Shown here piece after piece: positions 50,101 to 62,550 of a stretch of DNA of 64,000 nucleotides. How positions within the stretch are numbered: the first letter of the stretch is position 1; each line of letters starts with the position of its first letter. Where the stretch lies: contig CP141128.1 of the NCBI GenBank assembly GCA_035236585.1, forward strand, positions 25,945,618 to 26,009,617, given 5' to 3'. Under the pieces are notes generated by a model, which saw only the letters and a program-made list of their open reading frames with translations, was not told where the DNA came from and ran no database searches. This DNA comes from Warburgia ugandensis. Its lineage: Eukaryota > Streptophyta > Magnoliopsida > Canellales > Canellaceae. Position numbers and translations under genes: made by a program.

Positions 50101-50456
50101 TAATCTATTTAGTCACTAATGATCAATTAATTTTAAGCTAAATTTTCATAGGAACCACATTCGAGAAAATGGCCGTAGTTTAAATCTACTTGTTAAATTA
50201 TGAGGAATAGCAAGTGGTGGACCATAGTGCTAGTCTAGGTGATCTCTAATCTTATAGTTAGTTTCTTGATTCGAAGATACCTAATCCTTTTGAACCTTCA
50301 TCACCTCATCTTGTAAACTTTCTAGTGTAAATCTTTTAGGATAATTAGAGTAGAATAATTTAGTTCCTTGAACTCATGCCATACCCTCCATGTGGATTTG
50401 ACCTTGTGACAATATTGACTAAATGTGCACTTGCCGAAAAACTCTCAACAAGTTTA

Positions 50457-50474
50457 TGTCACTGTTGCCGGGGA
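50457..50474 (+). other. Primer-binding-site-like motif in a satellite monomer (tRNA-Asp type)
   Basis: The 18 bases tgtcactgttgccgggga agree at 15 of 18 positions with the complement of the 3' end of plant tRNA-Asp, a PBS used by Athila/Tat-type gypsy elements. The bases before it (caagttta) match the usual spacer after such LTRs. Degenerate forms stand at the same place in the other monomers, for example at 31118, 24977 and 53130. Confidence 0.55.
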
Positions 50475-53400
50475 AATGAACATGTAACTAAAGCACCATC
50501 ATATTAGGTTTAGAATATTTAAATTAGTTATTTTCTATTGAGTGGAATCATACTGAGGTCAACCTATATTTCATTTTAATTAACAAATTCAATTAAAAGG
50601 TTGTAATAATATAGGTCAAGGGTAAACCATCATTGCTTAGAAGTGGAGGTTGTTTGTAAATAGTTTGCCCTTGTATAAGAAGACTTAATTCCAGGACCCC
50701 ACTATAAGATCTACTCAATCTTTTATTTTTTCAAGATTTAGGATTTGCATACTTGTCTTATAGTATAATCTCATATAGAGAGCATTTATCTTATAATTGT
50801 TGGATATTTTCAAGGTTGTTGTGTTAACATATTATTTTGCATACATTTTTAGAAAATGTTTATCTACTTTAAGGTGATTTACTATGCCATAATAAATAGA
50901 AATTGATTAGTAATGAGCTAAGGACATGTTGAAGAATCTTCTCAAAGCTTAGAAATATTTAGTGTTATTTGTTTCTTTATCTTTATTATTCTTTCCTTGT
51001 AATTTTTCTCTTTCTCAATCATTGTAACAAGCAAGTAAGTGAAGAAAATAATGGAAAGTAGATATTCTAACATAGTTTTAGGATAGTTCTTTTCATTAGT
51101 TGTAACTTAATTTAATTTTTTGAAATATTCATTACTTTAATTTTGATGTAATTAATTTATGTTAAATTATAAATTATTCTAGGCTTGCGTTTTTTTTTTT
51201 TTTCTCCTTCTGGTTAGAGTGATCCCATAATAGCATTAGGGAACACCATTAATTAATTCCTGATGTCTTAGAAATTTTAATTTAATATTTATCTACATTT
51301 GGAAAAGGCAGTATTACCCTTAGTTCAATTCTTTGATTCAATGTCAATACTTTTCTTAATGAATTCTTGGAACAAATCCTTGATTGATTATAGTTAGGTT
51401 TGCAGGGAATACTTAGTATTCAGTAATCTATCTAATTTCTCATGATCAATTATTTTTATGTTAAATTTTCATAGATACCATGGTCAAGAAAATGGTCATA
51501 GTTTCGATCTACTTCATAAGTTATAAGAAGGAATAACTAATGGTGGACTCAATTGTTAGTTTAGGTGACCTCTAATCCTAACCTTCAATTATATTTTATT
51601 TTCTTGATTTAAGGAAATCTAATCTGCCTCATCTTGTAATCTCTCTAGTGTAAATATTTGAGGATCATTATAGTAGAATAACTTGGTGCCTTGAAGTCAT
51701 ACTATATCCTCCCTATGGATTCGATCTTGCAACACTACAATTGAATAACTATGCACTTGCAAGAAAACAATTCACAAGTTTTTGTCAGCATTGCAAGGGC
51801 AGTGACCATATGACCAAAGCACCATCATATTAGGTTTAGAATAATTAAATTAGTTATTTTTATTTTGAGTGGAATTGTAGTAAGGTCAACATGTATTTTA
51901 TTCTAAATCATAAATTCAATTTAAAGGTTGTAATAATATAGGTTAAAGATAAACTCTTGTTGCTTAGAAGTGCAGGTTTCTTTTAAGTGGTTTACTCTTG
52001 TACGAGAAGACTTAATTCTAGGACTCCATTATAAGATCTAGTCAATCTTTTATTTTTTTCAGTATTCAAGATTTGCATTGTTAAGTAGGTCACGTGCTTG
52101 TCTAGTAGTATAATCTCTTATAGACAGTATTTATCTTATTATATTTAACTTATTAGTGTCGGATATTTTCAAAGTTGTTGCATTAGCATATTATTTTTTT
52201 GGAATTTTTAAAAAATATATATTTACTTTAAGGTGATTTACTATTCCATAATGAATAGAAATTGATTAGTAATTAGCTAAGGACTTGCTGAAGAGTCTTC
52301 TAAAAATTTGAAATATTTAGTTTAATTTGTTTCTTCTATCCTTATTATTCTTTCCTTGTATTTTTCTCTTTCTCAATCATTGTAACAAGCAAGTAAGTGA
52401 TGAAAATGGTGGAAAGTAGATATTTTAACATATTTTTGGGATAGTTCTTTTCTTTAGTTGTACAAAAATTTAATTTAATTTAATTTTTATTACTTTAATT
52501 TTCATGTAATTAATTTATGTTAAATTACAACTAATGCTAGAATAGTATTTTTGTTCCTTAGGATTAGAGTGATCCCATAATAGCATTAGCGAACACCACT
52601 CATTAGTTCTTAATGTCTTAGAAAATTTAATTTAAGATTTATATACATCTGGGAAAGGCAAAATCACCCATGGTTTAATTCTTTGATTCAATGTTATTAC
52701 CTTTTTTAATGAATTCATGGAACTAATCCTTGATTCATTATCGTTAGGTTTGCATGGAATACTTAACATTCAGTAATCTACCTAATTTGTAACTATCAAT
52801 TATTTTTAAGTTAAATTTACATAGATACCACATTTGAGAAAATGGTCATACTTTCAATCTACTTCATAAGTTATAAGGAGGAATAACTAATGATGGACCC
52901 AATTGCTAGTTTAGGTAATCTCTAATCTTAGCCTTCAATTATATTTTATTTTATTGACTCAAAGAAATCTAATCTGCCTCATCTTGTAATCTTTCTAATG
53001 TAAATCTTTTGGGATCATTAGAGAAGAATAATTTGTTGCCCTGAAGTCATACTATATCCTCCCTATGGATTTGACCCTACAATACTATAATTGACTAACT
53101 TGCACTTGCAGGAAAACAATTCAAAAGTTTTTGTCGTAGTTACGAGGGAGGTGATCATGTGACCAAAGCATGATCATATTAGGTTCATAATAATTAAATT
53201 AGTTAATTTTCTTTTGAGTGGAATGGTAGTGAGGTCAGCCTATATTTTATATTAAATTATAAATTCAATTTAAAGGTTTTAATAATACAGGTCAATGACA
53301 AAATCTCATTGCTTAAAAGTTCAGGTGGCTATTAAATGGTTTACTATTGTACACCAAGACTTAATTCTAGGACCCCATTGTAAGATCTAGTCAATCTTTA

Positions 53401-55816
53401 ATATTTTTCAAGATTCAAGATTGGCATTATTTAAGTAGATTGCGTGCTTGTCTTGTAGTATAATCTCATATAGATAGCATTTATCTTATAATTGTTGGAT
53501 ATTTTCAAAGTTGTTGCATTAGTATATTATTTTTCTCATTTTTTAGAAAATATTTATCTACTTTAACGTGATTTACTATGCCATAATGAATGGAAACTGA
53601 TTAGTAATGAGCTAAGGACATGTTGAAGAGTCTTCTAAAAATTTTGAACTATTTATTGTTATTTGGTTCTTTTATCCTTATTATTCTTTCCATATAATTT
53701 TTCTCTTTCTCAATCATTGTAACAAGCAAGTAAGTGAGGAAAATAGTGGAAAGTAGATATTTTAACATAGTTTTAGGATAACTCTTTTCTTTAATTGTAC
53801 ATTAATTTAATTAATTTATATTTATATTTATTTTATTTTTATGCAATTAATCTATGTTAAATTAGAAATATTGCTAGGATAGTTTTTTTTCCCTTAGGAT
53901 TTGAGTGATCCTATCATAACATTAGGGAACACCACTCGTTGATTCCTAATGTCTTAGAAAATTTAATTTAAGATTTATCTCAATTTATAAAAGGAAAAAT
54001 TGCCCTTAATACAAATCTTTTATTTATTGTCTTTTTTTTTTTTAATGAATTCATAGAACTAATCCTGATTCATTATAGTTGGATTTACATGGAATACTTT
54101 GGATTTGGAATCTATCTAGTCTCTAATGATCAATTATTTTTATATTAAATTTTCATAGATATCATATTCCAGAAAATGGTTGTAGTTTTGATGTACTTCT
54201 TATGTTATAAGGAGGAATAACTAGTGGTGGACCCTTGGGCTAGTCTACGAGGATCTCTAACCCTAATCTTCAATTATAATTATTTTCTTGATTCAAAGAA
54301 AGCCAATCTATTTGAACATTCATCACCTCATCTTCTAATCTTTCTAGGGTAAATATTTTACGATGGTCAGAGTAGAATAATTTGTGCCTTGAACTCATAT
54401 TATATCCTCTCTGGGGATTCTACCTTGCAACACTATAACTGACTAACTGTGCACTTGCATGAAAACTCTCAAAAAGTTTTTGTCGCTGCTACAAGGGAGG
54501 TGAATGTGTAACCAAAGAAGCATCTAATAGGTTTAGAATATTTAAATTAGTTATTTTTCTATTGCAAGGAGTTGCAGTGAGTTTGACTGATATTTTATTT
54601 TAAATCATAAATTCAATTTAAAGGTTGTGATAATACAGGTCAAGGGTAAACAATCATTTCTTGGAAGTGGAGGTGGTTTGTCATTGGTTTGCCCTTATAT
54701 GAGAAGACTCAATTATAGGACACCACTGTAAGATCTACCCAATCTTTTACTTTTCCAAGATTTAATATTTGCATTGTTAAAATAGATTTGCATACTTGTC
54801 TGGTAGTATAGTCTCATATAGACAGCATTTATCTTATAATTGTTGGATATTTTCAAGGTCATTGCATTAACATATTATTTTTCTTACATTTTTGGAAAAT
54901 TTTTATCTACATTAAGGTGATTTACTATGCCATAACAAATAGAAATTGATTAGTAATGAGCTATGGACATGTTGAAGAATTTTCTCAAAAATTAGAAATA
55001 TTTAGTGCTATTTTTTTCTTTGTCTTTATTATTTTTTCCTTGTAAATTTTCACTTTCTCAATCATTGTAACAAGTAACTAAGTGAGGAAAATTGTGGAAA
55101 GGAGATATTCTAATAGAGTTTTAAGATAGTTCTTTTCTTTAATTGTAACTTAATTTAATTTATTGAAATTTTCATTACTCTAATTTTGATGTAATTAATT
55201 TATGTTAAATTAGAAATTATGCTAGGATAGTTTTTTTTCTTTCTTAGGATTAGAGTGATCCCATAATATCATTAGGGAACACTACTCATTAATTCCTAAT
55301 GTGTTAGAAAATTTTGGAAAAGGCAAAATTGCCCTTAGTTCAATTCTTTGATTCAATGTGTTTACTTTTCTTAATGAATTCTTGGAACTAATCCTCAATT
55401 TGTTATGGTTAGGTTTGCATGGAGTACTTAGGATTCAGTAATCTATCTAGTTTGTAATGACCAATTATGTTTAAGTTAAATTTTCATAGATACCACATTC
55501 AAGAGAATGGTCATAGTTCTAATCTACTTCTTAAGTTATAAGGAGGAATAACTAGCGGTGGACCGTACGGCCAGTTTAGGTGATCTCTAATCCTAATCTT
55601 CAATTATATTTTATTTTCTTGATTTAAAGAAATCTAATCCACCTCATCTCATAATCTTTCTAATGTAAATATTTTAGGATCATTACAGTACAATAATTTG
55701 GTGCCTTGAACTCATACCTTATCCTCCCCGTGGATTCGACCCTTCAACACTACAATTGGCTAACTGTGCACTTGCAGGAAAACAATCAACAAGCTTGTAT
55801 CACTGTTGTTAGGGAG

Positions 55817-58448
55817 CTGATCATGTGACCAAAGAACCAATATATTAGGTTTTGAATAATTAAATTAGTTATTATTCATTTAAGTAGAATTATAGTGAGG
55901 GCAATTTGTAATTTATTTTAAATCATAAATTCAATTTGAAAGTTGTAATAATATAGGTCAAAGATAAACTATCGTAGATTTGAAGTGTAGGTGGTTTTTA
56001 AATGGTTTACCCTTGTACGAGAAGACTTAATTCTAGGACCCCATTATAAGATCTACTCAATCTTTTATTTGTTTTTCAAGATTTGAGATTTGCATTGTTA
56101 AAGTAGATTTGCATACTTGTTTGGTAGTGTAATCTCATATAGACAGCATTTATCCTATAATTGTTTGATATTTTCAAGGTTGTTGCATTAATATATTATT
56201 TTTCTTGCATTGTTAAAAAATGTTTATCTACTTTAAGGTGATTTACTATGGCTTAATGAATAAAAATTGATTAGTAATGAGCTAAGGACATGTTGAAGAA
56301 TCTTCTAAAAAATTAGAACTATTTAGTGTTATTTGTTGCTTTTATCTTTATTATTCTTTCCTTGTAATTTTTCTATTTCTCTATCATTGTAACAAGCAAG
56401 TGATGAAAATAAGAAAAGTAGATATTTTAACATAGTTTAGTGATAGTTCTTTTCTTTAGTTGTCCCCTAATTTAATTTATTTATATTTTTATTACTTTAA
56501 TATTGATGTAATTAATTTATGTTAAATTACAACTAATGCTAGAATAGTTTATTTTTTCCCTTAGGATTTGAGTGATCCTATAATAGCACTAGGAAACACC
56601 AATCATTAATTCCTAATGTATTAATTGTCTAAGAAAATTTAATTTAAGATTTATCTCAACATGGAAAAGCCAAAATTGCCCTTGGTACAATTCTTTGATT
56701 CAATGTCATTACTTTTCCTAATGAATTCTTGGAACTAATCCTTAATTTATTACAGTTTGGTTTCCATGGAATACTTAGAATTCAATAATCTATCTATTTT
56801 ATAATAATCAATTATTTTTAAGTTAAATTTTCATAGATACCCCATTGGACAAAATGGTCATAGTTTCAATCTACTTCTTTCATTATAAGGAAGAATAACT
56901 ACTGGTGGACCCTACTACTAGTTTAGGTGATCTCTAATCCTAACCTTCAATTGTATTTTATATTATTGATTCAAAGAAATCTATTCCATTTGATCATTCA
57001 TTGCCCCATCTTGTAATCTTTTCTAGTGTATTTTAGGATCATTATAGTAGAATAATTTGGTCCCTTGAACTCATACTATATCCTCCTTGTAGATTTGGCC
57101 CTGCAACACTACACTTGATTAACTATGCATTTGTAGGAAACTCTCAACAAGTTTTTGTCACCATTGCTTGGAGGTGATCATGTGACAAAAGCACCATCAT
57201 ATTAGGTTTAGAAAAATTAAATTAGTTATTTTTCTTTTGAGTGGAATTCTAGTGAGGTCAACTTGCATTTTATTTTAAATCATAAATTTAATTTAAAGGT
57301 TGTAATACTACAAGTCAAGGATAAACCATCATTGCTTGGAAGTGGTTGGTTGTTTGTAAATGGTTTACCCTTGTATGAGAAGACATAATTCCAGGACCCC
57401 ACTATAAGATCTATTCAATTTTTATTTTTTTCAAGATTTAAGATTTGCATTGTTAAAGTAGATTTGCATACTTGTCTAGTAGTATAATCCCAAATAGACA
57501 GAATTTATCTACTTTATGGTGATTTACTGTGCCATAATTTATGGAAATTGAGTAGCAATGAGCTAAGAGCATGTTGAAGAATCTTCTAAAAAATTAATAA
57601 TATTTAGTGTTATTTGTTTCTTTTACCTTTTTATTCTTTCCTTGTAATTTTTCTCTTTCTCAATCATTGTAACAATCAAGTAAGTGAAGAAAATAGTGGA
57701 AAGTAGATATTCTAATATAGTTTTTGGATATTTCTTTTCTTTAGTTCTAACTTAATTTAATTTATTTAAATTTTCATTACTTTAATTTTGATGTAATTAG
57801 TTTATGTTAAATTAGAAATTATGCTACAATATTTTCTTTTCCTTACTATTAGAGCCATCCTATAATAGCATTAGAGAACACCACTCATTAATTCCTAATG
57901 TCTTAGAAAATTTAATTTAAGATTTATCTCAATTTAGAAAAGGAAAAATTACCCTTAATATAAATCTTTTATTCAATGTCATTCCTTTTCTTAATGAATT
58001 CTTGGAATCAATACTTGATTCATTATAGTTAGGTTTACATGGAATATTAGGATTCAACAATTTATCTAGTTTCTAATGATCAATTATTTTAAATTAAATT
58101 GTCAAAGATATCCCATTCTAAAATATGATCGTAGTTTGAATCTACTTCCAAAGTTATAGGGAGGAATAACTAGTGGTGGACCCTAGTGCTAGTCTATGTG
58201 ATCTCTAATCCTAACCTTTAATTATAGTTATTTTCTTGATTCAAAGAAATCTAATCCATTTGATCATTCATCACCTTATCTTATAATCTTTCAAGTGTGA
58301 ATCCTTTAGGATCATTAGAGTAAAATAATTTAGTGCCTTGATCTAATACTATATCCAACTTGTGGATTCGGCCTTACAATACTATAATTGACTACTAGTG
58401 CCCTTGCAAGAAAACTCTCAACATGTTTTTATCACTACTACCAAGGAG
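55817..58448. repeat. Dimeric higher-order repeat, copy 1 (2632 bp)
   Basis: The first monomer carries acaactaatgctagaatag near 56528. The second carries gtggttggtt near 57344 and is preceded by gtagatttggcc at 57090. These variants recur in the same order in the next two monomers. The second monomer of this copy has a deletion near 57495. Confidence 0.65.
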
Positions 58449-61400
58449 GTGATTGTGTGACCAAAGCACCAACATATTAGGTTTAGAATATTTAAATTAG
58501 TTAATTTTCTTTTGAGTGGAATTGTAGTGAGGTCAACCTATAATTTATTTTAAATCATAAATTCAATTTAAAGGTTGTAATAATACAGGTCAAGGGTAAA
58601 CCATCGTTGCTTGGAAGTAGAGGTGGTTTGTAAATACTTTGCCCTTGTATGAGAAATCTTAATTCTAAGACCCCACTATAAGATCTACTCAATCTTTTAT
58701 TTTTCCAAGATTTAAGATTTGCATACTTGTTTGGTTGTAAAATCTCATATAGGTAGCATTTATCTTAAAATTTTTGGATATTCTCAAGGTAGTTACATAA
58801 ATATATTATTTTTCTTGCATTTTTAGAAAATTTTTATCTACTGCAAGGTGATTTACTATGCCATAATGAGTAGAAATTGATTAGTAATGAGCTAAGGACA
58901 TGTTGAAGAATCTTCTAAAAGATTAGAAATATTTAGTGTTATTTGTTTCTTTTATCTTTATTATTCTTTCCTTGTAATTTTTCTCTTTCTCAATCATTGT
59001 AACAAGCAAGTAAGTAATGAAAATAGTGGAAAGTATATATTTTAACATAGTTTTAGGATAGTTCTTTTCTTTAGTTGTACATTAATTTAATCTATTTATA
59101 TTTATATTACTTTAATTTTCATGTAATTAATTTATGTTAAATTACAACTAATGCTAGAATAGTTTTTTTCTTCTCCTTAGGATTAGAGTGATCCTATAAT
59201 AGCACTAGAGAACACCACTCATTAATTCCTAATGTCTTAAATTTCTAAGAAAATTTAATTTAAGATTACCTGAATTTGGAAAAGGCAAAATTGCCCTCAA
59301 TAGAATTCTTTGATTCAATGTGATTACTTTTCATAATGAATTCTTGGAACTAATCCTTGATTCATTATAGTTTGGTTTCCATGGAATACTTAGAATTCAG
59401 TAATCTATCTATTTTCTAATAATCAATTATTTTTAAGTTAAATTTTCATAGATACCACATTGGAGAAAATGGTACCAATTTCAATCTACTTCTTTGGTTA
59501 TAAGGAGTAATAACTATCTGTGGACCTTAATGCTAGTTTAGGTGATCTCTAATCCTAAATTTTAATTTAATTTAATTTTATTAATTCAAAGAAATCTAAT
59601 CCATTTGATTCATCACCGCATCTTGTAATCTTTTCTATTGTAAATCTTTTAGGATCATTATAGTAGAATAATTTGGTCCCTTGAACTCATACTATATCCT
59701 CCTAGTAGATTTGGCCATGCAATACTATAATTGACTAACTATGCACTTGCAGGAAACTCTCAACATGTTTTTGTCACCATTACTAGGAGGTGATCATGGG
59801 ACCAAATCACCATCATAGTAGGTCTAGAACAATTAAATTAATTATTTTCCCTTTGAGTGTAATTCTAATGAGGTCGACCTGTATTTTATTTTAAATCATA
59901 AATTTAATTTAAAAGTTGTAACATGACAAGTCAAGGATACACCATTGTTGCTTGGAAGTGGTTGGTGGGTTGTAAATGGTTTACCCTTGTACAAGAAGAC
60001 TTAATTCCAGGACCCTACTGCAAGATCTATTTAATCTTTTATTTTTTTCAAGGTTTAAGATTTGCATTGTTAAAGTAGATTTGCATACTTGTTTGGTGGT
60101 ATAATCCCATATAGATAGCAGTTATCATATAAATGTTGGATATTTTCAAAGTTGTTGCATTAATATATTATTTTTCTTGCTTTTTTAGAAAGCATTTATC
60201 TACTTTAAGGTGATTTACTATGCCATAATGTATGGAAATTGATTAGTAATGAGCTAAGGGCATGTTGAAGAATCTTCTCAAAAATTAAATATACTTAGTG
60301 TTATTTGTTTCTTTAACCTTTTTTATTCTTTCCTTGTAATTTTTCTCTTTCTCAATCATTGTAAAAAGCAAGTAAGTGAAGAAAATAGTGGAAAGTAGAT
60401 ATTCTAACATAGTTTTTGGATAATTATTTTCTTTAGTTGTAACTTAATTTAATTTAATTTTGATGTAATTAGTTTATGTTAAATTATGTTAGGATAGTTT
60501 TTTCCCTTAGGATTAGAGTCATCCTATCATAGCATTACGGAACACCACTCATTCATTCCTAAGATTTATCTCAATTTAGAAAAGCCAGAATTGCCCTTAG
60601 AACAAATCTTTGACTCAATGCCATTCCTTTTCTTAATGAATTCTTGCAACTAATCCTTGATTCATTATAGTTAGGTTTACATGGAATACATAGGATTCAC
60701 TGTGCCATAATGAATAGAAATTGATTAGTGATGAGCTAAGGATATGTTGAAAAATCTTCCAAAAATTAAAAATATTTAGTATTATTTGTTTCTTTTATCT
60801 TTATTACTCTTTCCTTGTAATTTTCTCTTTCTCAATCAATGTAACAAGTAAGTAAGTGAAGAAAATAGTAGATTGATATTTAACATTGTTTTAGAATGGT
60901 TCTTTTGTTTATTTGTAGCTTAATTTAATTTGTTTTAATTTTCATTACTTTAATTTAGATGTTATTAATTTATGTTAAATTAGAAATTATGTTAGGAGAT
61001 ATTTTTTTCTTAGGATTAGAGTGATCTAATAATAACATTAGAGAACGCCATTCATTAATTCATAACATCTTAAATGTCTTAGAAAATTTAGTTTATGCTT
61101 TATTTCAATTTGAAAAAGATAGAATTGTTGAACATAGTACAATTCTTTGATTCAATGTCACTGCCTTTCGTAATGAATTCTTGGAATTAATCCTTGATTC
61201 ATTATAGTTGGATTTTACATGGAATACTTAGGATCTAGTAATCTATCTAGTTTCTAGTGATCAATAATTTTTAAGTTAAATTTTCAAAGAAAACACATTC
61301 TAAGAAAATGGTCATAGTTTGGTTCTACTTCTTAATTTATTAGGAGGAATAACTAGTGGTGGACCCTAAAGTTAGTCTAAGTTATCTCTAACTCTAACCT

Positions 61401-61631
61401 TCTATTATAGTTATTTTCTCGATTCAAAGAAATCTAATCCATTTGATCATTCATCACCTCATCTTGTAATATTTTTAGTGTAAATCTTTTAGGATAATTA
61501 AAGTAGAATAATTGGGTTCCTTGAATTCATACTATATCCTCCCTGTGGATTCAACCTTGCAAAACTACAATTAACTAACTATGCACTTATAGGAAAACTC
61601 TCAACAATTTTTTGTTACCATTGCCATAAAG
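58449..61631. repeat. Dimeric higher-order repeat, copy 2 (with extra partial duplication)
   Basis: The same ordered variants appear: acaactaatgctagaatag near 59143, gtagatttggcc near 59705 and gtggttggtg near 59958. The second monomer is lengthened by a back-jump near 60697, where ggattc is followed by actgtgccataatg instead of ggtaatctatc. Confidence 0.65.
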
Positions 61632-62550
61632 GTGATTGTGTGACCAAAGCACCATCATATTAGGTTTAGAATAATTAAATTAGTTATTTTTATTTTGAGA
61701 GGAATTGTAGTGAGGTTGACTTGTAATTTATTTTAAATTGTAAATTCAATTTAGAGGTTGTAATAATACAATTCAAGAGTAAACCATTGTTCTTTGGAAG
61801 TAGAGGTGGTTTGTAAATGGGTTTACCTTGTATGAGAATACTTAATTCCAGGACCCCACTATAAGATATAGTCAATCTTTTATTCTTTCATGATTTAGGA
61901 TTTGCATTGTTAAAGTAGATTTACATATTTATTTGGTTGTATAATCTCATATAGATAGCATTTATCTTTTAATTGTTGCATATTTTGTATGTGGTTACAT
62001 TAATTTATTTTTTCTTAGCATTTTTAGGACATTTTGTCTACTTTAAGGTGATTTATTGTGCCATAATTAATGGAAATTTATTAGTAATGAGCTAAGGACA
62101 TATTGAAGAATCTTTTAAAAAATTAGAAACATTTAGTGTTATTTGTTTCTTTAATCTTTATTATTCTTTTCTTGTAATTTTTCTCCTTCTCATTCAATGT
62201 AACAAGCAAGAAAGTGAAAAAAATAATGGAAAGTAGATATTTTAGCATAGTTTTAGGATAGTTCTTCTCTTCAGTTGTAGCTTAATTTAATTTATTTGAA
62301 TTTTCATTACTTTAATTTATATGTAACTAATTTATGCTAAATTAGAAATTATGTTAGGATTTTTTTTTTTAAGGATTTATTGATCCTATAATAACATTAG
62401 GGAGCACCACTCATTAATATCTAATGTCTTAAATGTCTTAAAATTTTTAATTTTAGATTTATCTTAAGTTGGAAACGATAGAATTGCCCTTAGTATAATT
62501 CTTTGATTCAATGTCATTACCTTTCATAACAAATACTTAGAACTAATTAG

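Larger units (their letters stand above)
46961..62548. repeat. Satellite array block 4 (monomer about 1.35 kb)
   Basis: Monomer anchors lie at about 48163, 49178, 50470, 51791, 53147, 54499, 55817, 57174, 58449, 59790 and 61632. Most spacings are 1275-1357 bp. The monomer starting at 48163 is short (1015 bp; deletion near 49095 joining two gattc sites). The one at 59790 is long (1842 bp) because it jumps back by about 480 bp near 60697. The array ends inside a monomer at about 62548. There is no gene. Confidence 0.92.

Noticed and set aside
12063..62548. CRISPR-like array
   Set aside because: The repeats are about 1.35 kb with no spacers, in plant DNA. It is a satellite.
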